Positions 1 through 5,442 of a stretch of 6,653 nucleotides of DNA are shown here, piece after piece. Positions within the stretch are counted from its first letter, which is position 1; the number at the start of each line of letters is the position of its first letter. The notes beneath the pieces were generated by a model. The model made no database searches. It worked only from the letters and a program-made list of their open reading frames with translations, and was not told the DNA's origin. Made by a program: the position numbers and the translations under genes. Location of the stretch: the NCBI GenBank assembly GCA_022563625.1, contig JADFNA010000094.1, positions 1 through 6,653 of the forward strand. Direction: 5' to 3'. The stretch comes from Candidatus Zixiibacteriota bacterium. Lineage in GTDB: Bacteria > Zixibacteria > MSB-5A5 > GN15 > JACZUZ01.

Positions 1-158
1 ATCGAAGCAAGTATTGAGAGTTAGGCGGGCTATTCTGGATTTAAAATCGTAAAGTCACGACATGCTGTGCCCAGTTGACCAATCAGTAAACATGGAAAGC
101 GGGCCCGGGCGCCCCTACGGCAAGTGAGGTAAAAGAAGCGAAGTGCGAGGATTCTGCT
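1..158. other. Left fringe with no callable gene
   Basis: No start-to-stop gene is supported here. Two forward frames are open from the window edge and close early, one at a TAG at 22-24 and the other at a TAA at 49-51, so the 3' end of an upstream gene could be present, but the pieces are too short to identify. The GC-rich stretch at 101-118 (core CCCGGGCGCCCCTAC at 104-118) contains the palindrome GGGCGCCC and resembles the CCCGGGCACCC read on the reverse strand near 1658-1668. It may be a fragment of a dispersed repeat. I saw no convincing sigma-70 promoter for the gene at 159. Confidence 0.3.
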
Positions 159-488
159 GTGGTAGAAAAAGCCCCGCGCAAGCAATTTGTTGTGCATCTG
201 ATTGGAACACGTCCAAACTGGCCTGATGAAATGACTCAAGAAGAAGAGAAAGTCATGGGCGAGCATTTCGTGTATTTGAAAGAATTGACAGCAAAGAAAA
301 TCTGTCTTATGGCGGGGCCGTGCATGGGATTGCGAGTCGGCCTGATAGTTTTAGAAACTGAGAGCAAAGAGCAGGCGGCAAAGATCATGGAAAAAGACGC
401 CTCGGTAGTGGCGGGCGTGCATACATTTGAAGTCTATGATTTTCACTTAGCGCTCTGGGCTGCTGATTATACTCCGCCCGGGAAATGA
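159..488 (+). CDS. YCII-domain (YciI-like) small protein
   Basis: This is a complete 109-residue protein, about the size of a single YCII domain. YCII proteins are small alpha/beta-barrel dimers of mostly unknown function; some are linked to chlorinated-aromatic metabolism or fused to other domains. Family-like features are the N-terminal strand FVVHLIGTRP (10-19), His36 with the helix HFVYLKEL (36-43), AGPC (52-55), the strand GLIVLETES (61-69), and the segment AAKIMEKD then VVAGVHTFEV (73-92). No signal peptide is visible, so it is probably cytoplasmic. The start is GTG at 159, chosen because GAGG at 147-150 lies 8 bases upstream and no earlier in-frame ATG exists after the upstream stops. 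Oddity: the codons for the terminal Pro-Gly-Lys and the stop lie inside a dispersed repeat (476-498), so the extreme C-terminus may have been supplied by the repeat. The domain call is confident; the substrate is unknown. Confidence 0.85.
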   Translation: MVEKAPRKQFVVHLIGTRPNWPDEMTQEEEKVMGEHFVYLKELTAKKICLMAGPCMGLRVGLIVLETESKEQAAKIMEKDASVVAGVHTFEVYDFHLALWAADYTPPGK

Positions 489-498
489 AGCGCTCGGC
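476..498 (+). repeat. Dispersed repeat R1, copy 1
   Basis: A 23-base stretch matches 1662-1684 at 22 of 23 positions, same orientation. It begins GCCCGGGAAATGAAGCG and ends CGGC. The following bases are weakly alike too (TTTACTGTCAGAACC here against CTTACTATGAACC after copy 2), so the repeat unit is probably longer with indels. This copy overlaps the end of the YCII gene, including its stop codon. Confidence 0.8.
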
Positions 499-575
499 AG
501 GTTTACTGTCAGAACCTATCGAGAACTGGCGCTCTCTTCGGCGATTCGGACCTACAGGGCTGATTATACCGGAAA

Positions 576-669
576 GTCATTCTGAGCGAAGCGAAGAATC
601 CCAGCGATCTTCCAAACACCGACGCCCGTGTTAATTTTTGCTGATACCCTTCTCTTCACCCAGGGTGAC
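576..669. repeat. MITE-like imperfect inverted-repeat element
   Basis: The left arm at 576-596 begins GTCATTCTGAGCGAAGCG. The right arm at 649-669, read on the reverse strand, begins GTCACCCTGGGTGAAGAG. The arms match at 16 of 21 positions and are separated by 52 bases, so RNA from either strand could fold into a long hairpin. The left-arm motif looks like a short intergenic repeat I recall from many uncultured bacterial genomes; that is memory, not a search. Inside, AACAC (615-619) and GTGTT (628-632) form a small stem followed by AATTTTTG, a weak terminator candidate for the YCII gene 127 bases upstream. The right arm overlaps the end of the reverse-strand small ORF at 656-826. Confidence 0.65.
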
Positions 670-826
670 AGAATTCACTCAATCGAAATGGGTTTGATTG
701 GTGTATGTTTTTTTTCGGTCGGCCTGTGTTTTCGGTTTTGAAAGGTTGCCTGCTGAATATGTCGTGGACGGATGATACCTGGACGTTATAGCGATTTGGG
801 ATGGGTTGTTTATGGTTGATGTACAT
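656..826 (-). CDS. Hypothetical 56-residue protein with strong RBS
   Basis: This short reverse-strand ORF starts at ATG (826-824) and ends at TGA (658-656). I do not recognise the protein. It begins MYINHKQPIPNRYNVQ, is rich in Asn, Gln, Pro and basic residues, and has no membrane segment or signal peptide. The main support is the ribosome binding site AAGGAG (positions 840-835 read on the reverse strand), 8 bases before the ATG, the best Shine-Dalgarno in the window. Oddities: the last five codons and the stop come from the right arm of the inverted-repeat element (649-669), which suggests the original 3' end was replaced. A run of eight A residues in the coding strand (positions 715-708) could be a slippage site or a sequencing indel; either shifted frame closes within about 15 codons. 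It could also be a decayed gene remnant or a leader peptide. Confidence 0.45.
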   Translation of the reverse strand: MYINHKQPIPNRYNVQVSSVHDIFSRQPFKTENTGRPKKNIHQSNPFRLSEFCHPG

Positions 827-834
827 ATGATTAG

Positions 835-840
835 CTCCTT
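835..840 (-). promoter_or_regulatory. Strong Shine-Dalgarno for the 56-codon ORF
   Basis: Read on the reverse strand this is AAGGAG, inside AAAAGGAGCTAATCATATG. The 8-base spacing to the ATG at 826 is ideal. It is the main reason to treat the short ORF as translated. Confidence 0.6.
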
Positions 841-897
841 TTACTAATGGGGCCGCTTCGGAAGTTGCTTGTTTATGGTAGTGATTTTGCGAAAAGA

Positions 898-927
898 GTG
901 ACGCGGAATAACGGTTTTTCGTGTCAC
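898..927. repeat. Imperfect hairpin between the small ORF and DUF6624 gene
   Basis: GTGACGCG (898-905) and CGTGTCAC (920-927) pair at 7 of 8 positions around a 14-base loop. It lies upstream of the 56-codon ORF and downstream of the DUF6624-like gene on the reverse strand. It could be an operator, an attenuator or a repeat remnant. No T-run makes it a standard terminator. Confidence 0.4.
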
Positions 928-933
928 GTCCTC

Positions 934-964
934 ATGAAACCCGGACGAACGTTCGGGCCACGCC
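934..964 (+). repeat. Dispersed palindromic repeat R2, copy 1
   Basis: This 31-base stretch matches 1702-1732 at 28 positions in the same orientation. Its core CCCGGACGAACGTTCGGG (940-957) is self-complementary with one G-T wobble and is followed by CCACGCC. It sits 24 bases beyond the stop of the DUF6624-like gene, and copy 2 lies beyond that gene's start, so the gene is bracketed by the pair. Confidence 0.75.
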
Positions 965-980
965 TGCCGACAGTCAGGCG
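961..980 (-). terminator. GC-rich hairpin just after the DUF6624-like gene
   Basis: CGCCTG (961-966) pairs with CAGGCG (975-980) around an 8-base loop, 7 bases after the stop codon of the reverse-strand gene. The palindrome at 940-957 follows at once, giving two stacked hairpins. There is no U-tract on the reverse-strand transcript, so classical intrinsic termination is uncertain; mRNA 3'-end protection is an equally good reading. Confidence 0.35.
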
Positions 981-987
981 GCAGATA

Positions 988-1623
988 TTATTTTTTGGTA
1001 GTAGGCGGTTTGTATTTTATATCGAACCAAGCGAGGTAGTCAGCCAGTGGGCCGAGACCCATGGCTGCGCGTCTCGCGTCCACATTGATTTCGTCGCTAA
1101 CTTGATACAATTCTTTTTCACCAGTTTCTGGATTTGTGACCACCTGAGACCCGTATAACTGCGGCTTTCCCTCCCGCATCAGAACGCGATCTTCGAGCAG
1201 AGCAAGATCACTTTTGCGCGCCTCACCTTGCTCGGCCTGCAGTCGAAAGACAGGCAATAACTTCTTCTGGAATTCATAAGCGGCATGCTGGAGAATAAGA
1301 AATGCGCCGCCTGATGCGCGTTTACCGACTTTGCCGATGCCGGGCCAGCCGCAGCGCTCAATCATTTCCACCAGGCGCGCAATGTTATTCTGGTCAATCT
1401 CAATTTGAATTTCCCAGGGGTCTCGGACAGTTACCGAGTCTTCTGCGAGCAGTTCTGAATCATCATACGAGCCGGAGCGGAATTTTTGATCTGTTTCATA
1501 CATGACCAAAAGTTCCTCGCGGATTGAAGCGAGAGTCGATGAATCGCATGGGGTTATTGCAACCGAATCAGCGTTTGCTTGTCCGCTGAGAAGCGCTGTG
1601 AGTAGTAGCGATTGAATGATCAT
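988..1623 (-). CDS. Exported DUF6624-like protein
   Basis: This is a complete 211-residue protein of unknown function. The N-terminus has a hydrophobic stretch (2-13) and an Ala-Asn-Ala site (16-18) before Asp19, consistent with signal peptidase I cleavage, although the usual basic n-region is missing. The mature part carries motifs I associate with DUF6624: DQKFR (45-49), CGWPG (91-95), GGAFLILQHA (105-114) followed by a Gln/Lys-rich helix, a segment ending in EDRVLMREGKPQLYGSQ (144-160), and a C-terminal VDARRAAMGLGPL (181-193). The start is ATG, with AGGA on the reverse strand at 1635-1632, 8 bases upstream. The likely location is periplasm or outside the cell. It is monocistronic as far as seen: 188 bases of repeats separate it from the membrane-protein gene upstream, and a pair of R2 repeats flanks it. 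The family call rests on remembered motifs. Confidence 0.75.
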   Translation of the reverse strand: MIIQSLLLTALLSGQANADSVAITPCDSSTLASIREELLVMYETDQKFRSGSYDDSELLAEDSVTVRDPWEIQIEIDQNNIARLVEMIERCGWPGIGKVGKRASGGAFLILQHAAYEFQKKLLPVFRLQAEQGEARKSDLALLEDRVLMREGKPQLYGSQVVTNPETGEKELYQVSDEINVDARRAAMGLGPLADYLAWFDIKYKPPTTKK

Positions 1624-1661
1624 GTTTGCAGTCCTATTGGAATCTGGCGTGGTGTCCGGGT

Positions 1662-1684
1662 GCCCGGGAAATGAAGCGCTTGGC
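1662..1684 (+). repeat. Dispersed repeat R1, copy 2
   Basis: This is the second copy of the 23-base repeat at 476-498, 22 of 23 identical. It lies 39 bases upstream of the DUF6624-like start codon (which reads on the reverse strand). Here R1 is followed after 17 bases by repeat R2, whereas at the first locus R1 and R2 are 435 bases apart. Confidence 0.8.
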
Positions 1685-1692
1685 GTACACGG

Positions 1693-1751
1693 GAACTTAC
1701 TATGAACCCCGGACGAAGGTCCGGGCCACGCCCCCGTGAAAATAGTAGTTC
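1693..1751. repeat. Nested palindrome containing repeat R2 copy 2
   Basis: The outer arms GAACTTACTAT (1693-1703) and ATAGTAGTTC (1742-1751) pair with one bulged base. Inside is a perfect 7-bp hairpin, CCCGGAC-GAAG-GTCCGGG (1708-1725), the core of R2 copy 2 (1702-1732). A further pair, CACGGG (1688-1693) and CCCGTG (1733-1738), flanks the inner hairpin. The structure could be transcribed as the leader of the DUF6624-like gene or the tail of the membrane-protein gene. Confidence 0.6.
1702..1732 (+). repeat. Dispersed palindromic repeat R2, copy 2
   Basis: This is the 31-base partner of 934-964, differing at three positions. Two of the differences are in the palindromic core, and this copy restores perfect pairing there (1708-1714 with 1719-1725). 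Confidence 0.75.
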
Positions 1752-1810
1752 GAAACCCTTGTGGTTTCGACGAGCGTTACGGGAAAATGTCTAAACCGCA
1801 AGGGTTTCGA
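1750..1810 (-). terminator. Tandem hairpins directly after the membrane-protein gene
   Basis: The arms 1750-1767 and 1793-1810 are inverted repeats matching at 17 of 18 positions with a 25-base loop. Each arm also folds alone: TCGAAACC-CTTGT-GGTTTCGA (1750-1770) is a perfect 8-bp stem, and AAACC-GCAAG-GGTTT (1793-1807) a 5-bp stem. The block begins 2 bases after the stop codon of the reverse-strand gene at 1812-2528, the right place for a terminator or RNA-stabilising structure. There is no strong U-tract, and the sequence has the look of another dispersed repeat. Confidence 0.45.
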
Positions 1811-1811
1811 T

Positions 1812-2528
1812 CTACGGACTATTCCAATTTAGCCAGTTCTTATAGTTGTTTTTAAGAAATTCAATGTTATAGTCACGTTTACCCTTCAAAGTCAATTTGC
1901 GGGAATCGTATTCAGTGAGGCGAAACAAGTCCACTCTTATAGGCTGATTCTGACCTCGTATCTTTTGCTCAACGATTTCTAGTTGAAGGGCATATCGAAT
2001 CGTTATCAATTCCCAGACGAATTCATCAAATTGCTTCCAATCGTTCTTACGCATTTCTGCAATTCCTTGGAAGATCAAGGCGTTGAGTTGAGCTTGCTTG
2101 GAAAAATCTTCGTCCCAGTAGATAGAATAATTTCGTGTAACATCCGATAATTTATGAGTCGCGTCACGAAGAGCTCTTACGGATGCTGCGAAATTGGCGT
2201 CATCACCCCTCAACTCAAAACCATTTACTGCTTCTTTATACGTCTGGTATGTGACTCGATGTAGACTGTCAGTAAGCCAGAATCCTTCCATTGCCTTTAC
2301 GATTTGCGAAGTTTCCCAGAGCTTTAATATTTCTAGTTTTCGCTGATATTCAAATTCTTTAAGTTTAAGTTCGTGAGCATAGAGCGGAGCAAGCCTGTAT
2401 GCCGCGTATCCGGTGACCACAGCTACAAGTACGATCGTTGCTAAACCCAGTATGCGGTTCAGCCAAATGCGTTTCTTTTCAAGCTTGTGTGCGAAACGCA
2501 ATTCCTCTTTGTTTTCATCTAAGTTCAA
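1812..2528 (-). CDS. Single-pass membrane protein of unknown function
   Basis: This 238-residue protein is not recognised. It has a charged N-terminus (1-21), one strong transmembrane segment (about 24-46, core LGLATIVLVAVVTGYAAY), a Lys/Glu-rich, possibly coiled-coil stretch (52-72) and a soluble, mostly helical C-terminal region with many aromatic residues. The basic N-terminus suggests that end is cytoplasmic and the large domain may be outside, but topology is uncertain. The start must lie after the in-frame TAA at 2534-2532. The first option is TTG at 2528, with no clear Shine-Dalgarno, so translation is probably coupled to the mini-ORF ending 3 bases earlier; an in-frame TTG at codon 10 is an alternative. 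It is the last gene of the run starting with the subtilase. Composition differs from its neighbours: one sampled line (1861-1920) is 40% GC, against 50% in the subtilase and 60% in the DUF885 gene, which hints at separate origin. Confidence 0.65.
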   Translation of the reverse strand: MNLDENKEELRFAHKLEKKRIWLNRILGLATIVLVAVVTGYAAYRLAPLYAHELKLKEFEYQRKLEILKLWETSQIVKAMEGFWLTDSLHRVTYQTYKEAVNGFELRGDDANFAASVRALRDATHKLSDVTRNYSIYWDEDFSKQAQLNALIFQGIAEMRKNDWKQFDEFVWELITIRYALQLEIVEQKIRGQNQPIRVDLFRLTEYDSRKLTLKGKRDYNIEFLKNNYKNWLNWNSP

Positions 2529-2531
2529 GAG

Positions 2532-2612
2532 TTACACGCTGCCGTCTTTATTGTGTTGGATCCAGTTGTTGATTTTGTTTTCCAGGGCCGGTAGTTGGCT
2601 ATCTGGCTTCAT
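2532..2612 (-). pseudogene. 26-codon mini-ORF: duplicated C-terminal tail of DUF885 gene
   Basis: On the reverse strand an ATG at 2612-2610 overlaps the subtilase stop codon as ATGA. The frame runs 26 codons to TAA at 2534-2532, encoding MKPDSQLPALENKINNWI plus HNKDGSV-like residues. The segment ALENKINNWI is identical to residues 584-593 of the DUF885 protein encoded 1.1 kb upstream. The DNA behind those ten codons is identical too, including synonymous positions, so this is a DNA duplication and not protein convergence. It is most likely a remnant of a gene end. Because its stop lies 3 bases before the TTG of the membrane-protein gene, it could still serve as a translational relay between subtilase and membrane protein. 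Whether the peptide itself matters is unknown. Confidence 0.55.
2537..2588. repeat. Direct repeat R5, distal copy (gene-end duplication)
   Basis: This is 52 bases matching 3642-3693 in direct orientation at 48 positions. The 30 bases at 2559-2588 are identical to 3664-3693. The other copy is the 3' coding end of the DUF885 gene. Together they bracket the subtilase gene, with a copy-to-copy distance of 1105 bases. The arrangement is what one expects from either a tandem duplication with internal replacement or insertion of a DNA segment at a gene 3' end. Confidence 0.85.
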
Positions 2613-3559
2613 GAGAAATACTGAAATGGCTGTAACGGACCGTAGCCCGTTTCATTGTCATGGTAACCTGGATGAGTAGCCATCCAGAGCAGATGCGATT
2701 TCAAATCGGCATTGTTTTCCAGCGGTGTGTTGTTCTCATCAGTAGCAATGTGCTTGGACACGATAAGCGCGCCCAATCCAGCTACGAACGGAGTGGCCAT
2801 TGAAGTTCCGCTCAACACGGCGTATCCTCCATCCCTATAAGTTGACCAGATTTCTGACCCCGGCGCCATGACATCAATTTCACCTCCGCTTGAGGAAAAC
2901 CCTGAGCGATTGCCATTTTTGTCATGCGATGCGACTGTAATGACACCTCCATATCGACCGGGAAAACCGATACTGTTCTGAAATAGAGAGCCTTCGTTGC
3001 CCGCGGCGCAGATTACACAGACACCTTTGGCTAGAGCCGCGTGTACTGATCCATAAAGCTTATTTGTGGAGACACTAGCGCCTAGAGACATTGAGATTAT
3101 GTTTGCGCCGTTCTCCACCGCCCAGTCGATCCCGTCAGCCGCCCAGGCAAGATCTCCTCTGCCATCGTTGCCCAATACTTTGCCAATGAGAAGTTCACAT
3201 TTAGGAGCGACACCAACGAAGCCCACTGAATTCAGCCGAGCGCCAATAACCCCTGCGCAATGGGTTCCATGTCCGTCTTCATCTTCGATTCCATCTCCGC
3301 TGAAGTCTTTTGTATCAACAATCGCATCTTCTAGGTCAGGGTGGTCCGTATCAATTCCCGTGTCCAAAACGGCAACTTTCGCGTTAGCACCCATTGTCAC
3401 TTCCCAAACTTTTGGTATGCCGAGCACCTTTTCAGCCCAGTTGATCTGTTCTCCTTTCTTTTCCGCGATCTCCTTCAGTTCTTGCTCAGAAGACAATTTC
3501 TGGTGAACTGTAAATCTTGGGAGTCCAGCTACTACTTTCTGCGTATTTTTCTTTGACAT
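2609..3559 (-). CDS. Subtilisin-like serine protease (S8 family), probably intracellular
   Basis: This 316-residue protein has a complete subtilase catalytic set: Asp66 in VAVLDTGID, His97 in GHGTHCAG, oxyanion Asn188 in AAGNEG and Ser253 in SGTSMATP. Other family marks are HPDLEDA (73-79), SMSLGA (156-161) and IDVMAPG (228-234). It hydrolyses peptide bonds by the classical triad. Unlike secreted subtilisins it has no signal peptide, and the roughly 45 residues before the domain are too short for an I9 propeptide. LPRF near residue 13 may play the role of the short inhibitory N-terminal extension of intracellular subtilisins. Cytoplasmic location is inferred. The start is ATG, with AGG 8 bases upstream and a purine-rich GGAAGGG further up. 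Its stop overlaps the mini-ORF start, and it lies 77 bases after the DUF885 gene, with no clear terminator or promoter between. Natural substrates cannot be read from sequence. Confidence 0.93.
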   Translation of the reverse strand: MSKKNTQKVVAGLPRFTVHQKLSSEQELKEIAEKKGEQINWAEKVLGIPKVWEVTMGANAKVAVLDTGIDTDHPDLEDAIVDTKDFSGDGIEDEDGHGTHCAGVIGARLNSVGFVGVAPKCELLIGKVLGNDGRGDLAWAADGIDWAVENGANIISMSLGASVSTNKLYGSVHAALAKGVCVICAAGNEGSLFQNSIGFPGRYGGVITVASHDKNGNRSGFSSSGGEIDVMAPGSEIWSTYRDGGYAVLSGTSMATPFVAGLGALIVSKHIATDENNTPLENNADLKSHLLWMATHPGYHDNETGYGPLQPFQYFS

Positions 3560-3636
3560 TTCCGATACCTGCCCTTCCTGAGATAATTTAAATCAGAAAC
3601 TTGACATGATTTGAGTTTGTTACAAAGAGAATTGCT

Positions 3637-5442
3637 TCAGGCGCTGCCCTCTTTCTTTTGTTTGATCCAGTTGTTGATTTTGTTTTCCAGGGCTGTCAGG
3701 GGGATTGAGCCGCTGCCCAGGATCTGGTCGTGGAACTCCGGGAGGTTGAATGCTTCGCCTAATTCCTGTTTCGCTTTGGCGCGTAGTTCGAGGATTTTTA
3801 GTTGGCCGATTTTGTAGCCGAGCGCTTGTCCGGGCCAGGCGATGTAACGGTCAACCTCGGAGATAACATTTTCGTCTGTGCCGCCGAAATGTTCTTTCAT
3901 AAAGTCAATCGCCTGCTGGCGGTCCCATTTGTAATAGTGTAATCCGCAGTCAACCACCAATCGGCAGGCGCGCCAGGCGTCATAAATCAGACGGCCAAAA
4001 TCAGAGTACGGGTCCTGATAAAAGCCGATTTCTTTGGGCAGGCTTTCGCTGTACAGCGCCCAGCCTTCGCCGTAGGCCGTGAACCAGCTATGTTTGCGAA
4101 AATCCGGCAGGTCTGCAAGTTCCTGCGCGATTGATCCTTGCAGGTGATGTCCGGGGATGGCTTCGTGATAAGTGAGCGCCTCCATTTCGTACTTGGGGCG
4201 TGACTTGAGGTTGTAGGTGTTGGCGTAAAAATAACCGGGGCGTGAACCGTCCTCGGCGGCGCCGTTGTAATAGGCGGTTGGCGCTGTCTTGGCGCGATAG
4301 GATTCCATTTCTTTGACTTCGCATTCCGCCTGGGGTAGGATGCCGAATTGTTCGGACATGCGCGGTTTGATGGCCGCCAGTATTGCGCGGTATCCTTCCA
4401 GCAGACTGTCTTTTTCCTTGTAGTAGAACTTGGGGTCCGAGTGCAGATATTTGAAAAACGCGGCGCGGTCACCCTCGAAGCCAACCTTGGTAATGATCGC
4501 ATCCATTTCGACTTCGATACGCGCCAGATCATCCTTGCCCATCTGTGTGATTTCTTCGGGTGTCAGTTTGAGTGTGGTGTGGTAGTTGATGAGGTATGTA
4601 TAGCGCTCGGAGCCATCGGGAAGCGACCAGACGCCAAACTCGGTCCGCGTGTTTGGCAGATATTCATCCTGAAGAAACTTTTTGAGTTTAGCGTAAGCAG
4701 GGACTATATCATACTGAATTGCATTTTGGTACTTCGCGGCAAAATCTTTCAATACTTCGCCGGTAAGTTCGGCTTTGTTTTCTTTGATAGGTAAATAAAA
4801 TGTAGATTTCTCCGGTTTCTTGACAATGAACGATTGGATCTGTTCGATGACCGGCTCAATGTTGATTCTGGCTGAGACTAATCCCAGTTCAATGCCCTCG
4901 CGCATGTTTTCAATAGTCTGGTCAATCAGGCGCGGAAAAGCCTGCATGCGTTTGTGGAAGTTTTCGTAGTCCTGAGCTTCAACAAAGGTGATCATGGGAA
5001 TCAAATTCGCAACCGACATTTGCGGGCCGTTCTGCTGGCTGATCGGCATAGTGTGGCTCTTGAATTTGTCGCCCTCGAGAGAGCGGGTCAGATTGATTTC
5101 AAAAATGTCTGCGCTGACATTGTCGACTTCATTGAGTCCATCGCGGTCGATTGCCCTGAGGCGGTTGAGGTAGTTGCGGTCTGAGTTCAGGCGCCTGTCG
5201 CGGGCAGTGGCGGAAATGTCTGTTAGCAAGCTGTCGAATCGTTTGTCTCCCAGATATGTCGCCCAGGTCGGGAACTCTCGCATCTGCTCTTGCCAGTATT
5301 CATCAAACATGGCATGCAGTTTCGGTCCCTGATCGGCGGTGGTCCGGGCGCAGGAGCTCAAAATTGCGCCTGATGCAAGCGCGATAAACGACAGCGCCAG
5401 TGTTGCTTTACGGGTAAGGCCGGGCAGTTGAAAGTGTTTCAT
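3637..5442 (-). CDS. DUF885-family lipoprotein, putative metallopeptidase
   Basis: This is a 601-residue protein, full length for DUF885. The N-terminus is a lipoprotein signal: basic Lys/Arg residues, the hydrophobic stretch ATLALSFIALASGAI, and the lipobox LSSC with Cys31 as the acylation site, so it is likely anchored in the periplasmic face of a membrane. The family hallmark HEAIPGHHLQ lies at 426-435 and a conserved GEGWALYSE at 458-466. The His and Glu residues there are the expected metal-binding and catalytic candidates. Members are generally treated as zinc-dependent peptidase-like proteins, but activity is rarely demonstrated. The C-terminal GSGSIPLTALENKINNWI is typical of the family end. 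The start is ATG, with GAGG 8 bases upstream. It is transcribed divergently from the PilT-like gene and is first in line before the subtilase. The last 52 bases of coding sequence are duplicated at 2537-2588. Confidence 0.92.
   Translation of the reverse strand: MKHFQLPGLTRKATLALSFIALASGAILSSCARTTADQGPKLHAMFDEYWQEQMREFPTWATYLGDKRFDSLLTDISATARDRRLNSDRNYLNRLRAIDRDGLNEVDNVSADIFEINLTRSLEGDKFKSHTMPISQQNGPQMSVANLIPMITFVEAQDYENFHKRMQAFPRLIDQTIENMREGIELGLVSARINIEPVIEQIQSFIVKKPEKSTFYLPIKENKAELTGEVLKDFAAKYQNAIQYDIVPAYAKLKKFLQDEYLPNTRTEFGVWSLPDGSERYTYLINYHTTLKLTPEEITQMGKDDLARIEVEMDAIITKVGFEGDRAAFFKYLHSDPKFYYKEKDSLLEGYRAILAAIKPRMSEQFGILPQAECEVKEMESYRAKTAPTAYYNGAAEDGSRPGYFYANTYNLKSRPKYEMEALTYHEAIPGHHLQGSIAQELADLPDFRKHSWFTAYGEGWALYSESLPKEIGFYQDPYSDFGRLIYDAWRACRLVVDCGLHYYKWDRQQAIDFMKEHFGGTDENVISEVDRYIAWPGQALGYKIGQLKILELRAKAKQELGEAFNLPEFHDQILGSGSIPLTALENKINNWIKQKKEGSA
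3642..3693. repeat. Direct repeat R5, proximal copy (within DUF885 3' end)
   Basis: This is the partner of 2537-2588. It encodes the last 17 or so residues of the DUF885 protein. The four mismatches all fall in the final eight codons and each changes an amino acid (Lys/Gln, Gln/His, Lys/Asn, Glu/Asp), while the preceding 30 bases are identical. Such a sharp boundary suggests recent recombination or gene conversion of the identical block. Confidence 0.85.

Noticed and set aside
30..266. 78-codon reverse ORF at the left edge
   Set aside because: It overlaps the YCII gene on the opposite strand and has no family-like features or start signal.
847..1158. 103-codon forward ORF
   Set aside because: About half of it is antisense to the well-supported DUF6624-like gene, it has no Shine-Dalgarno, and it runs through palindromic repeat R2.
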